From: Leptolyngbya iicbica LK
GTDB taxonomy: Bacteria; Cyanobacteriota; Cyanobacteriia; Phormidesmidales; Phormidesmidaceae
Length of the DNA stretch: 64,000 nt
Direction of reading: 5' to 3'
Assembly: GCF_004212215.1 (NCBI RefSeq)
Contig: NZ_QVFV01000004.1
Location: 310,001-374,000, forward strand
The stretch's first letter is position 1; each line of letters opens with the position of its first letter. Below are positions 43,183-52,212 of this stretch, piece by piece. The notes beneath the pieces were generated by a model. It was not told the DNA's origin and searched no databases. It saw only the letters and a list, made by a program, of their open reading frames with translations. A program made the translations under genes and the position numbers.

Positions 43183-45474
43183 TCAGGATTTTTTCAAGGT
43201 ACGCAGCTGTTGCTGGAGCGTTTGAGTATCCACCGGCAAATGGCCATAACGCCAGCGTAGATAGGCCTGGACAATTGTCATCACTTGTTCGCCTTGGGTG
43301 AACTGTGGGGTTTGTGCCAGGGCCTGGGCATATTCCAACGGGGTTTGGGAAGGCCGTTTGGGGTGACCTTGGGTCGCTAGCCACGTCAGCATTTGCTGAT
43401 AGAGCCGCTCCATCGGAGAGAGTTGACGCAGGCGGTGGTGTTGTCGCCAGCTTTGCCATCCCTTCCACAGCAGCCAACTCAGGAAAAAGAGTCCCGTCAG
43501 CGCCAGCAGGGCCGCTAAAAAGCCCACCAGCCCTTCACTAAAAAAGCGGACCAGCCGGGAAAAGAGCGTAAACAGCCAGGTCACGACCCCCGTTAACCAA
43601 CCCGTCACTGGAGAGGGTAACCATCCCGCGACCCAGTTCCAAAACTGCCGCAGCACCGAGAAGGTCTGACTGTCTTTGATGGAGGGGGGGATGAGCTCAT
43701 GCCCCGGAATCGGGTCGAAGCCAAACCAGCCATAGCCGGGGAAAAAGACTTCGGTCATGGCATAGGCATCGGTGTTGCTAACGACGTAGTAACCCGTGAA
43801 GGGGTTAAAGTTACCCGTGCCGAATCCGGTGACTAGTCGGGCCGGAATGCCAATGCTTCGCAACATGACGGTCAGCACGGTAGAGAAGTGGTCGGGATAG
43901 CCGCCTTCGTAGGTGAATAAGAACGTTTCCACTAAGTCTTCGTCTTCAGCAAAGAACGGCAGCTCAGTTTGGATGGTGTAGTTTTGTTTGAGAGTCTGGG
44001 CAAGATACAGCGCCTGTTCGTAGGGATCGGTGAGGGGATTGGGGGATTGGGCGAGTAGGGCTTCGGTGTGCTGCCGCACCCGATCGCGAATCTCTGGCGG
44101 CACTTGCAAGTATATTTGCCGGATTTCATCTTCATAGTTGCGCGAGGCGGCCCGCAGTTGCGTGCGATCGCGATACGGCACATCCGAGACAACAGTGTAG
44201 GTGATACCCGGTGATAGCGGGATGGGCGATCGCAGCGCTCCCTCAGCATCGATCGCCACCTCACGGGTGGGAAAGTATAGATCCTCTGCTTGATACAGTG
44301 CCGGAATCAAGTTCGGCAAATTATTCACCACGGTGTAGCTTTGTACGACCTCGCGCTCACGCCCCTCGGTGTTGTAACGCACCACTTGATTCGCCGCTGC
44401 CGGCAACCGAGTGCGAAAAGACACACTAGAGCGCTGAAAGAGTTCGATCTCGTCGGGCCGAGATAATTCCCACCCTTGCCCGGTGTAGTAGTCAAAAGAC
44501 AGCACCCGCCAGAAGCCCGGTGATTGCGATCGCACCCGCATCACGACTTGTGGGGTCATGGTGCCGCGTAGGTTTTGGTTCATGCGATCGCTAAAACCGT
44601 AATAGCTAGTGTCATCAAGTTCTCCCGGGCCGTCTGTAGGGCTGTTGCCCTGAATTTGCGAGCTATCACCATTGGTCCCGTCTAACTCAGACGCCATTTG
44701 ACTGCCAGACGAATAGCCGGGGTTGAAGATCTCATCGCCGCTAAACTCACCTTGAAAGTCGATGGTGCCGCTGAGGGGAAAATTGCGAATCTGATAACCT
44801 GGCAGGCGAGGCAAGGCCGCAAAGATGGTTAAGCCTAAACCGAGGGTCAATAGCGTTAGCCAGATCAACCGTTTGGGTTTGAGGGTGGCGCGTAGGTTTG
44901 TCCCCGTTGGCAATGCCAGCAAGTGCAACCGTGACTGATAGTCCAGAATCAGCACGGGGAGAATCAGCGCCAGAAATAGGATTAGCAGCGGCGCAAAGGT
45001 AAACGACTGACTCACCGTGGCCGCCACGCCAAGCAAAATCAACCCGATCACAATGGAGTAGCCCAGGTCTTTGCGTCGGGGCATGTCAAAGCTGTGCAAT
45101 ACCTGCAGGTGAATTAACAACTCTGCTAGTTGGATGCGGGTGTCGCTTTCGCGGCCGACCAGCCCCGCCAAAAAAATCCCCAGCGCCATCAACATGCCAA
45201 AGGCAATCAAAAATTTGACCGTGACGTTGCTGCGGTATCGCGCTTTCCAACTCCAATAGCCGCCCAGCGCCCCGAGGGGAATAGCCACGAGGTTGAAGTA
45301 GGACGCTTGGGTGACGCCAGCGGCGGCAACGGAGACGGAGGCAATGCCCACACTGACGAGGATTTGCACCAAAGTCCGCAGCAGAATCGAGTCTTCGACG
45401 GTTTCTGAGGCGGTGGTGCGATCGCGCCAGCGTTGTTGCCAGGTTTGTCGCAGGGAGGTCGGCGTGGGAGTCAT
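43183..45474 (-). CDS. Transglutaminase-fold membrane protein (TgpA/DUF3488 type), catalytic residues replaced
   Basis: A 763-residue protein: six or seven N-terminal membrane segments (residues 30-222, DUF3488), a large outer domain with a transglutaminase-like fold (about 480-600), a membrane segment near 648-670, and a cytosolic DUF4129 tail. In active relatives the core reads G-Y-C-E-H-F and later D-A-H-A-W with a final Asp. Here the core is GGYPDHFSTVL (Pro527 in place of Cys), then NTDAYAMTEVF (Tyr571 in place of His), with only Asp587 kept. It is therefore probably not a working transglutaminase. It follows the GDYXXLXY gene on the same strand. Confidence 0.88.
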   Translation of the reverse strand: MTPTPTSLRQTWQQRWRDRTTASETVEDSILLRTLVQILVSVGIASVSVAAAGVTQASYFNLVAIPLGALGGYWSWKARYRSNVTVKFLIAFGMLMALGIFLAGLVGRESDTRIQLAELLIHLQVLHSFDMPRRKDLGYSIVIGLILLGVAATVSQSFTFAPLLILFLALILPVLILDYQSRLHLLALPTGTNLRATLKPKRLIWLTLLTLGLGLTIFAALPRLPGYQIRNFPLSGTIDFQGEFSGDEIFNPGYSSGSQMASELDGTNGDSSQIQGNSPTDGPGELDDTSYYGFSDRMNQNLRGTMTPQVVMRVRSQSPGFWRVLSFDYYTGQGWELSRPDEIELFQRSSVSFRTRLPAAANQVVRYNTEGREREVVQSYTVVNNLPNLIPALYQAEDLYFPTREVAIDAEGALRSPIPLSPGITYTVVSDVPYRDRTQLRAASRNYEDEIRQIYLQVPPEIRDRVRQHTEALLAQSPNPLTDPYEQALYLAQTLKQNYTIQTELPFFAEDEDLVETFLFTYEGGYPDHFSTVLTVMLRSIGIPARLVTGFGTGNFNPFTGYYVVSNTDAYAMTEVFFPGYGWFGFDPIPGHELIPPSIKDSQTFSVLRQFWNWVAGWLPSPVTGWLTGVVTWLFTLFSRLVRFFSEGLVGFLAALLALTGLFFLSWLLWKGWQSWRQHHRLRQLSPMERLYQQMLTWLATQGHPKRPSQTPLEYAQALAQTPQFTQGEQVMTIVQAYLRWRYGHLPVDTQTLQQQLRTLKKS

Positions 45475-45599
45475 GGCTCAGGAGTGGGAGAGTGGCTGGG
45501 AGTGGGAGGGTCGCTGGGTCTTTGGGTTGCAGGGAGCCAGTTCTGTAATGTCAGTGTGCCCGACGCTTGGGGGGCATTTTCATTGGGCTTAGCGGGGGC

Positions 45600-46244
45600 T
45601 CAGAATTCAATACGATCGCCCTGCAGCCAGAGTGCGATCGGGACGGCGTTGCCGAGGGGACCAATGCGCACTTCGACAAAAAAACGCGGTTGTTCGGTGC
45701 CAGTTTGGGCTTCGCGTATACGATTTTCCAGATCCAGGCGTTCAGCTTCGGGTAGATAGTAGCGTTCCAGCCCGTAGACAATGCGATCGCCCCGATAGGT
45801 GCCTTTGAGTGCGATCTGATGGGGGGGGAGGTCACGCGGGCGATCGCGGGTCACGCGAATGGGCGTCCACGGTTCTCCCACGATGGTGGCACTGGGAGCC
45901 TCGACCTGGGTTTGATCGGCGAGGACGACGTAAAATGACTGGCCGGGACGCAGCAGTTGGGGGGTGTCTGGCGGGTCTAAATTGGCTTGAATGGCTTCCC
46001 AACCGTCGAGGGTGCTGAGGACTCCCCGCTGCGAAATGTCGTATCGCAGGGTCGTGTAATAGCCGCGAAAGGGATCGTATGGGTCCACGGGGACCGTGCG
46101 CAAAATGACCGTCGTACCCATGAGGGTCGCCATCGCCGCCTGCAAGGGCACCGCCACAATCAGGAGTGTTTGGAGCAACAACGGGAGGGCGATCGCCCAT
46201 AGCCCCAACTGAGGCCAGCGGGATTTGGAGGGTGGGGGCATCAT
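45600..46244 (-). CDS. GDYXXLXY domain membrane protein
   Basis: A 214-residue protein with one N-terminal membrane segment (LGLWAIALPLLLQTLLIVAVPL) and an outer domain. It carries the family signature as GYYTTLRYDIS inside PYDPFRGYYTTLRYD, and a later conserved YRGDRIVYGLERYYLPE. Its start overlaps the stop of the DUF2157 gene by four bases (46241-46244), a sign of translational coupling. GDYXXLXY proteins are regularly found with DUF2157/DUF4401 membrane proteins, so the two probably form one envelope complex. The function is unknown. Confidence 0.85.
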   Translation of the reverse strand: MMPPPSKSRWPQLGLWAIALPLLLQTLLIVAVPLQAAMATLMGTTVILRTVPVDPYDPFRGYYTTLRYDISQRGVLSTLDGWEAIQANLDPPDTPQLLRPGQSFYVVLADQTQVEAPSATIVGEPWTPIRVTRDRPRDLPPHQIALKGTYRGDRIVYGLERYYLPEAERLDLENRIREAQTGTEQPRFFVEVRIGPLGNAVPIALWLQGDRIEF

Positions 46245-47794
46245 GGCGTATCGACCCGCAACGTCCGGACATAATGCTCAAACCACAGCCCTACCACAAT
46301 GAAGCCTACGCCACAGACTACAAACACCAGCGATTTCACCAATAATCCTGTTTCGTATTCTAAGACGCGGCTCAAAATCTGCAGGGTGAGCATCACCAAG
46401 CCCCACCAAAACGGTGCTCGCGTACCGGCACCGAGCCCTTCACGCATCATGCCCAGCGATAGCACCGCCAACAGCACATTCATGACGGTGGTAGCAAAAA
46501 TTGGCAGGGGTCCGGCGGCAAACGTGAGCCAAAACAATCCTGCGGTGATGCCTAAAAAGGTGAGGACAATGGCACTCAGGCTATCCAGTCGCCAGGGGCG
46601 CTGCTGTCGCCAGCCCAGGTAAATCCACGCGCCCACCGTCCATGCGGCCAGGAGGCTCAGGGTCAGCATGACCAGGCCCGAATTGCGCCAGAGCAGCGGC
46701 GATTCTAAGAAAGTACGACTGGCCGACGCTAACCAGGCATCCCGAAACGAGAGCACCCAGTAGATTAAGCTCAAGCTCAAGAGCATGAGTCCCCTGGCTA
46801 CGGGTTGAAAGGGGCGTTCGTCATCACTCTCGGCTGCGGTTCGGCGAGAGGATGTAGGGGGCTCCATTGCGGTCTGTCGCGACGCTCTTCGCCTTGGCCG
46901 TAGGAACGGCAGCCGCTGTAATTGTTGGCCCAAAAAGAGCCATAGCGTATCGTCATAGGCCCACAGCAGGGCAAACGGCAAGATGAGGACCAGGGCATCA
47001 ATCCAATAGGGCAGCGATCGCCCTACGTCTAAAATCAAAATCATCAGTGATGAATTGATGGCGATCGCGCTCAGGGCAAAGAGGAGCGGCGAGCCACAAC
47101 GATAGGCCAGGGGAATAAAGAGTGCCGCCACCAGCAGGGGCATGATTTGCAGCGTCCAGACCCCCAGCAGCGAATTTTGTAGCCACACCATATCCCAGAG
47201 GGCGCTCCAATAGCCCACCCCGAGAATCAGCAGGGCCAACATGCCGAGAAACGGTAGCCGTATGCCGTACGCCATGGCCAAGACACCGATCGCCCAGGTC
47301 GTACAGAGTTCATAGCGGGTGCTGCTGGTGTGGACGATTTGCCCCATCAGGGCCAGATTAGCACCGAGCAGCAGCGCCCCCAGCAGCAACAAGGCTTGCC
47401 CCAGCCGTCGCCAGCGATCGTTCGGGCCTACCCGATTCATCAGGCCAAAGCCGCTGAGATCGCACATCAGCATGGCAATAAACAGCAAGCCTGCTTTGAC
47501 CGTTTGCGAGAGGGCTTGCCAGTTTGCCGCCACAAAGGTGATGGCCCCAATGCCGATCAAAATGCTGCCCAGCCCCAGCAAAATCATGATGAAGCGATCG
47601 CGAGCTGCGGTTTCGAGGGTCGCAAACTCATATTGCTCAGCCAGTTGCTGATATTGCTCTGCGGAGATGAGCTCGCTGGTCCGCCACTTGTGGGCTTCTC
47701 GCTGGAGCTCACGCCGAAACTCATCTGACGCCACGGCACCTTCTCTCACCACGCCAACGGCTATCAGCTTGCCAGTCCGATTTGAGAACTGCAA
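46241..47794 (-). CDS. DUF2157 membrane protein
   Basis: A 517-residue polytopic protein. The N-terminal soluble part (EFRRELQREAHKWRTSELISAEQYQQLAEQYEF) is the DUF2157 start, followed by about twelve hydrophobic helices beginning RFIMILLGLGSILIGIGAITFVAANW. A basic hydrophilic loop (about residues 300-330) divides the membrane part. The function is unknown. It is translationally coupled to the GDYXXLXY gene, and its 5' end is divergent from the MFS gene, so the 50-60 bp between them should hold both promoters unless the MFS start lies further upstream. Confidence 0.85.
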   Translation of the reverse strand: MQFSNRTGKLIAVGVVREGAVASDEFRRELQREAHKWRTSELISAEQYQQLAEQYEFATLETAARDRFIMILLGLGSILIGIGAITFVAANWQALSQTVKAGLLFIAMLMCDLSGFGLMNRVGPNDRWRRLGQALLLLGALLLGANLALMGQIVHTSSTRYELCTTWAIGVLAMAYGIRLPFLGMLALLILGVGYWSALWDMVWLQNSLLGVWTLQIMPLLVAALFIPLAYRCGSPLLFALSAIAINSSLMILILDVGRSLPYWIDALVLILPFALLWAYDDTLWLFLGQQLQRLPFLRPRRRASRQTAMEPPTSSRRTAAESDDERPFQPVARGLMLLSLSLIYWVLSFRDAWLASASRTFLESPLLWRNSGLVMLTLSLLAAWTVGAWIYLGWRQQRPWRLDSLSAIVLTFLGITAGLFWLTFAAGPLPIFATTVMNVLLAVLSLGMMREGLGAGTRAPFWWGLVMLTLQILSRVLEYETGLLVKSLVFVVCGVGFIVVGLWFEHYVRTLRVDTP

Positions 47795-47853
47795 GCCAGC
47801 ACCTCAGTAAACTGACAAAAGTTTGCTTTATAAACCCTCAGGATGCTGTGCCC

Positions 47854-49110
47854 GTGCAAAATCGTTTACGCCAGTGGTTGCCCCAACTCGACCGTCGCAT
47901 TTGGCTGTTGGCCGCGGGCCGTCTCTTGTCGCAAATTGGCATTGGGTTCGTTTTATTTTACGCCCCGATTTTTTTTGTGAATGAGGTGGGGTTGTCGGCG
48001 ACCCAAGTCGGGCTGGGGGTCGGCAGCGAAGCATTATCGGGACTAGTGGGCCGCTTTTTGGGCGGCTCGATGACTGATTCGGCCTTTTGGGGACGGCGCA
48101 AAACGCTGTTATTGTCGGCCCTGATTTCCGCGCTGGCGGATGTCGTTTTGCTAGTTTCCAATAATTTTCCTGTGTTTGTCTTGGGTAATTTGCTGATGGG
48201 GTTTGGGGTCGGGTTGTATTGGCCTTCAACGGAAGCGGTGGTGGCAGATATTACCCCAGCGGACGATCGCAGTGAATCGTATGCGGTCGTGCGGTTGGCA
48301 GATAGCATTGGGCTCGGCGTCGGGGTGATTTTGGGCGGGGTGCTGATCTCAACGACTCAGCGCTATCGACTACTGTTTGCGGTGGATGGGATTTCGTTCC
48401 TCGTCTTTTTTGGGCTGATTTATTGGACGATTAAGGAAACTCGCCCAGATCAGGAAAGCGATCGCACCTTTCTGCAAGGCTGGAACGTGGCCCTACGGGA
48501 TGCCCTGCTGCTCATTTACGTGACGGTCAATATTCTCTTCACCAGCTACATCGCCCAAATTCAGAGCACGCTGCCGGTCTACGTTAACCAGTTTGTCCCC
48601 ACGCCAACGGGCTCGGGCTTGCCCGAGGCGACTATCAGCATTTTATTCACCGGGCATGTGATTTTAGCCGCGCTGGTGCAACTGCCCATCGCCCGGCGGC
48701 TCAAGCCGCTGCCCTATCCCCAAGCGTTGATGGTGTCGGCTTGCTGTTGGGGCCTCGGTTTTACCTTAGTATGGGCCACGGGCATCGGTGTCTTGCGGCC
48801 AGCGAGTTTGGGCATTGGGTTAGCCTTGGCGATTATGGCGCTAGCGCTGACGGCCTACACACCGGTCGCAGCGGCTTTTGTGGTGATGCTGGCACCTGAG
48901 GCGCTGCGGGGCGTCTATCTATCTGTGAACTCGATGTGTTGGGCGATCGGTTACATGATTGGCCCCCCTATCGGCGGCTGGGCACTGGATCAATCCGCTG
49001 CTGTCGCAAATGGTTTTTGGCTGGTTGCGGCGGTGAGCGTGGTGCCATTATTGGCCGTCTTGACCCTGCTCGATCGCCGTCTGGCGGCCCAACCTCATCG
49101 CTCTCTATAA
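47854..49110 (+). CDS. Major facilitator superfamily permease
   Basis: About 419 residues from GTG 47854; GTG 47848 is equally possible, and the frame remains open to a TTG at 47782, which would overlap the divergent DUF2157 gene. AGGA at 47840-47843 supports the 47848-47854 region. Twelve hydrophobic segments are seen, with the MFS loop 2-3 motif GRFLGGSMTDSAFWGRRKTLLLS and LLMGFGVGLYWPSTEAVVAD in segment 4. The substrate is unknown; sugar- or drug-exporter families are closest by eye. Confidence 0.83.
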   Translation: MQNRLRQWLPQLDRRIWLLAAGRLLSQIGIGFVLFYAPIFFVNEVGLSATQVGLGVGSEALSGLVGRFLGGSMTDSAFWGRRKTLLLSALISALADVVLLVSNNFPVFVLGNLLMGFGVGLYWPSTEAVVADITPADDRSESYAVVRLADSIGLGVGVILGGVLISTTQRYRLLFAVDGISFLVFFGLIYWTIKETRPDQESDRTFLQGWNVALRDALLLIYVTVNILFTSYIAQIQSTLPVYVNQFVPTPTGSGLPEATISILFTGHVILAALVQLPIARRLKPLPYPQALMVSACCWGLGFTLVWATGIGVLRPASLGIGLALAIMALALTAYTPVAAAFVVMLAPEALRGVYLSVNSMCWAIGYMIGPPIGGWALDQSAAVANGFWLVAAVSVVPLLAVLTLLDRRLAAQPHRSL

Positions 49111-49131
49111 CGTTGCTGTATTGGTTGACCC

Positions 49132-49668
49132 ATGATTTCAGGATTGCAGACGGTGCCCCAAAGATGTCTCGGTGTCGTGGTCGGCTTCGGCCTCGCGATC
49201 GCCCTGGCAAGCTGTAGTGAAACGGTGACTAACGACTTTGAAGCGATGGCCGTCACCACCTATACCTGGCGAGCCGAATATCTCCCCGCAGGGGTGAATC
49301 AAGATCGCCCCCGCGATCGCCGCATCGAGGAATTTGAGACCAATTCCCTCATCAACATGAATGGTGAGCCGACGGTTGATCCTACCGGAGAACGCGACTC
49401 TGACGGCATCTGGTGGCCCGCCCTGCCCCCCAAACCGACGGTGGATGAGTTGGAAGCGCGCCTCCAAGATGGCGAAAAGTATGAGGAACCGCTGATCGAC
49501 AAATCCATCGACTTCACTATCACCTTTGACCAACAGGGCCAGACCGTCACCCTGCCGACGAATGCCGCCGTGTATCGTCTCGCGGTGCAAGCTACCGAAC
49601 GAGATCGCCCCCTAAAACTGCTGCTTGGCCCCCAGGATGGCTCGGTACAAAAAGCCGAAATTCAGTAA
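49132..49668 (+). CDS. Putative lipoprotein of unknown function
   Basis: A 178-residue protein. The signal peptide ends in the lipobox LASC with Cys28. The mature part is polar and has a beta-rich ending (SIDFTITFDQQGQTVTLPTNAAVYRLAVQATERDRPLKLLLGPQDG). No membrane segment follows the signal. It starts 21 bp after the MFS stop, so the two may be co-transcribed. I do not recognise the family. Confidence 0.7.
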   Translation: MISGLQTVPQRCLGVVVGFGLAIALASCSETVTNDFEAMAVTTYTWRAEYLPAGVNQDRPRDRRIEEFETNSLINMNGEPTVDPTGERDSDGIWWPALPPKPTVDELEARLQDGEKYEEPLIDKSIDFTITFDQQGQTVTLPTNAAVYRLAVQATERDRPLKLLLGPQDGSVQKAEIQ

Positions 49669-49738
49669 GGTAAAAACAGCGGAGCGTATGCAACCGCACC
49701 CCTGTCACCCAACCACCCTCACCCTCACCCACTCCCCT

Positions 49739-50008
49739 ATGGAAGACCGCGATCGCATTCCTCCCGGCATGAGCCCGGAAAAGTACAAACGGCTGATGGC
49801 CGAAGCTAAAGCCCCTTACAAGGGGCTGAGAAAGTTTGTGTATGGCAGCTTTGCGGCGTCGGGTGCGATCGGGGCGTTCATCTTTTTTACTCAAGCCCTG
49901 GCGGGGCGGGATGTGGGGTCGGCCCTGCCGAATCTCGCCCTACAAATTGGCGTCGTTGCCCTGATGGTCTTTCTCTTTCGCTTAGAAAGTCGTAAGACAA
50001 AAAAGTAA
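49739..50008 (+). CDS. DUF3493 family membrane protein
   Basis: A 90-residue protein with two membrane segments (FAASGAIGAFIFFTQALAG and LALQIGVVALMVFLF) after the motif PEKYKRLMAEAKAPYKGLRKFVYG. This is the DUF3493 pattern found in cyanobacteria and plants, where the plastid homologue LPA3 helps photosystem II assembly. I chose ATG 49739. ATG 49688 is another option; it has GGAG just upstream, but the added 17 residues look non-coding. It starts 70 bp after the lipoprotein stop. Confidence 0.82.
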   Translation: MEDRDRIPPGMSPEKYKRLMAEAKAPYKGLRKFVYGSFAASGAIGAFIFFTQALAGRDVGSALPNLALQIGVVALMVFLFRLESRKTKK

Positions 50009-50074
50009 GGGACTGCTCGGACAGCGCTGAGTAACCAACCGGATTTGGGTGGTCTCGGGCTCTACAAAATCGCC

Positions 50075-51940
50075 TCACTCGCCCTTGCGATCGGCCCAGG
50101 GCTTTAAGGTATCGCTCGCCAGCCGTTCACTAAAGCCCGCGATAAACGCCGCCACAAAGATTTTGTACACTTCTTGCGAGTCAATCACCCCAAGCGGATC
50201 GCGCCGCTGTAGGCTCGTTGAGCTGCTGCTGGTTTCCTCGTACAGATCAAAGCCCGCCGGCAGTACATCCACCACTTTGGTACTTAATAGGGCAAACACC
50301 ACCACGCCAAACACGGCACCGATCAACGGTTTTAGGCAGCCTAGTGCGTAAGGATTTTTGAGGTTGTCTTCGTCCAGCTTATCCAGTCGAATGACGATGC
50401 TCATCATGCTGCCGAGCGCTCCCGCAAACGCGGCCAGCGCCAACCGACTGAGGTGATTTTGAATCTGCTGATTATTCAACCAATTGGCGATGAGTTTCAA
50501 CGTCGTATCAGGATCGGGGTCTTGATTGAGATTGAGATCGTTCGCTTCAGACGTGCGGGCGGCGTTAATCTGCTCAGTGAGCGCATTGATTTCCAGCAGC
50601 AGGGTATCGACCTTATCTCGCTGGACTTGAATCTGTGAGGTCAACTCTCGCTCTTTTTGAGGTAGGGCCGTCGTCGCATCGGTGCCAGGGGCCGCGTTGG
50701 ATGCCGCCGCTGCCGTCGACTCGCTGGTAGAGGGGGGTGCCGCTGCCTGATCTCCGGCAGCAGGCTCGGCGGGAGCCGTCGCTGCATTTTCAGGATTGGT
50801 TGCGTCGGGCTCGGGGGCCGCTGTTGGCTCTGGGCTGGTTGATTCCTCCGGTTCTGCCACCCGATTCTGGAGCGCTTGAGCCGCGATGCTGTTTTGTATG
50901 GCCTGTCGCTCTGTTTCCTGGTTGCGCAACAGCTGCACTGCTTCCTGCAGGGTTTGCAGGTCGGTGTTGCGCTTTTGCTGTAGCTGGAGGCTTTTAGGCA
51001 CGGGTGATTCGAGCTGGCGGCTCACCGTCGTGAACACGCCTGAAACCGTCGCAATCGTGACAATGGCCAGCGATAACGTCGTTGCCATGCCCAGCATCAC
51101 GCGGGCTTGGGGCGAGCGAAAGCGGTTGATATCGCTCAGGCGGCTCGCGAGCCAGCCGAAGCCAAAGCAGTATTCGTAGCGGTGCAGTTGACGCTCCACA
51201 AATACTTCAGTCTCTTCTAGCAAATCGGGGGCCGCTGCTGTCTGGTAATCGAGGCGATCGACGGCGCGATCAATTTGATACACCAGCGGGCGCAACTGGG
51301 GGGCAATGGATCCGGCTTTGTTAAACCATAAGTCTGGCTGCATCCAGTTGGGGCGCACCGCGCGGCAATGGCTCAGGCCATCAATTCGATGTAGTAAACC
51401 CGCCAGGTGGTTGAGTCGCTTGGCGATCGCGGCGTTGAGGGGGGTGTCGAGCGGCTCTCGGAACAGTGACGATGGCGGCTGGAGGGATTGCTGCAGTCGT
51501 TGCAGTTCTTGATCGATCGCTAACGTGTCATTGCCTAAACCAGAGGGCGGAGCGATCGCCCGTCGTTCAATTTGCACTTCGTCGAGCAACCATCTGAGCA
51601 ATTCAAATCCGTTGCGCACGTTCAATCGATTGAGCGAGGCCGTGATGTCGCTGGCATCACCGGGGTCTGTCGTAATCTGGTCGACGAAATGGGTGATGGC
51701 TTCGAGGTCTTTTTGGTATTCGGCTTGGCTCGTCGCTTCCAGGGCAATGTCATTGCTAGCGAGTAAGCTCTCAGCCTGGCGAATGCCCCGGCGGAGCTGG
51801 GCCAGTTGTTGACGCAGGCGGCGCGGCGTGTGCTCAATCGCTTGCAGCTGGGTTTGCTTTTGGTGAATGCGCGTCAAGGTTTGCTCAATGAGCTCACTTA
51901 ACTCAGACTCGGTAACAGTCGGATGATTCGTTCCGGTCAT
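50075..51940 (-). CDS. Large coiled-coil membrane protein of unknown function
   Basis: A 621-residue protein. The first 280 residues are soluble and helical with long heptad-like stretches (LIEQTLTRIHQKQTQLQAIEHTPRRLRQQLAQLRRG). A membrane segment follows near 283 (ATTLSLAIVTIATVSGVF). Next come a coiled coil (about 320-360), an Ala/Pro/Glu/Thr-rich linker (about 365-430), a second coiled coil, then three more membrane segments near 500, 545 and 590 (LAAFAGALGSMMSIVI, LIGAVFGVVVFALLS, IFVAAFIAGFSERLA). No enzyme motif is seen. I recognise no family. Base composition fits the host. Confidence 0.7.
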   Translation of the reverse strand: MTGTNHPTVTESELSELIEQTLTRIHQKQTQLQAIEHTPRRLRQQLAQLRRGIRQAESLLASNDIALEATSQAEYQKDLEAITHFVDQITTDPGDASDITASLNRLNVRNGFELLRWLLDEVQIERRAIAPPSGLGNDTLAIDQELQRLQQSLQPPSSLFREPLDTPLNAAIAKRLNHLAGLLHRIDGLSHCRAVRPNWMQPDLWFNKAGSIAPQLRPLVYQIDRAVDRLDYQTAAAPDLLEETEVFVERQLHRYEYCFGFGWLASRLSDINRFRSPQARVMLGMATTLSLAIVTIATVSGVFTTVSRQLESPVPKSLQLQQKRNTDLQTLQEAVQLLRNQETERQAIQNSIAAQALQNRVAEPEESTSPEPTAAPEPDATNPENAATAPAEPAAGDQAAAPPSTSESTAAAASNAAPGTDATTALPQKERELTSQIQVQRDKVDTLLLEINALTEQINAARTSEANDLNLNQDPDPDTTLKLIANWLNNQQIQNHLSRLALAAFAGALGSMMSIVIRLDKLDEDNLKNPYALGCLKPLIGAVFGVVVFALLSTKVVDVLPAGFDLYEETSSSSTSLQRRDPLGVIDSQEVYKIFVAAFIAGFSERLASDTLKPWADRKGE

Positions 51941-52212
51941 GGTTAAAGCCTCTCAAGAGGTTTTCAGACTGGTCGTGGTGACAGATTTAACGATCGCCTC
52001 TGCTGCTGACACCCAGCTAGCATCTGCTGCCCTTCAAGTTATCGCAGGGTTGATGGGCAGCCGCACTTTTCTAGATACGTGTTGATGAACGTAACGTTGC
52101 GTTAAGTCAGGTCAATATGAATATTGGTTTTCGAGCGTGTATTCAATTGGAGATAGGGGCGAACAGGCAATCTCACTACAATCAGACTAGTCAAGATAAT
52201 TATCTCTCACGT

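Noticed and set aside
43183-45474. Calling the TgpA-like gene an active transglutaminase or protease
   Set aside because: The Cys and His expected at the active site are Pro and Tyr.
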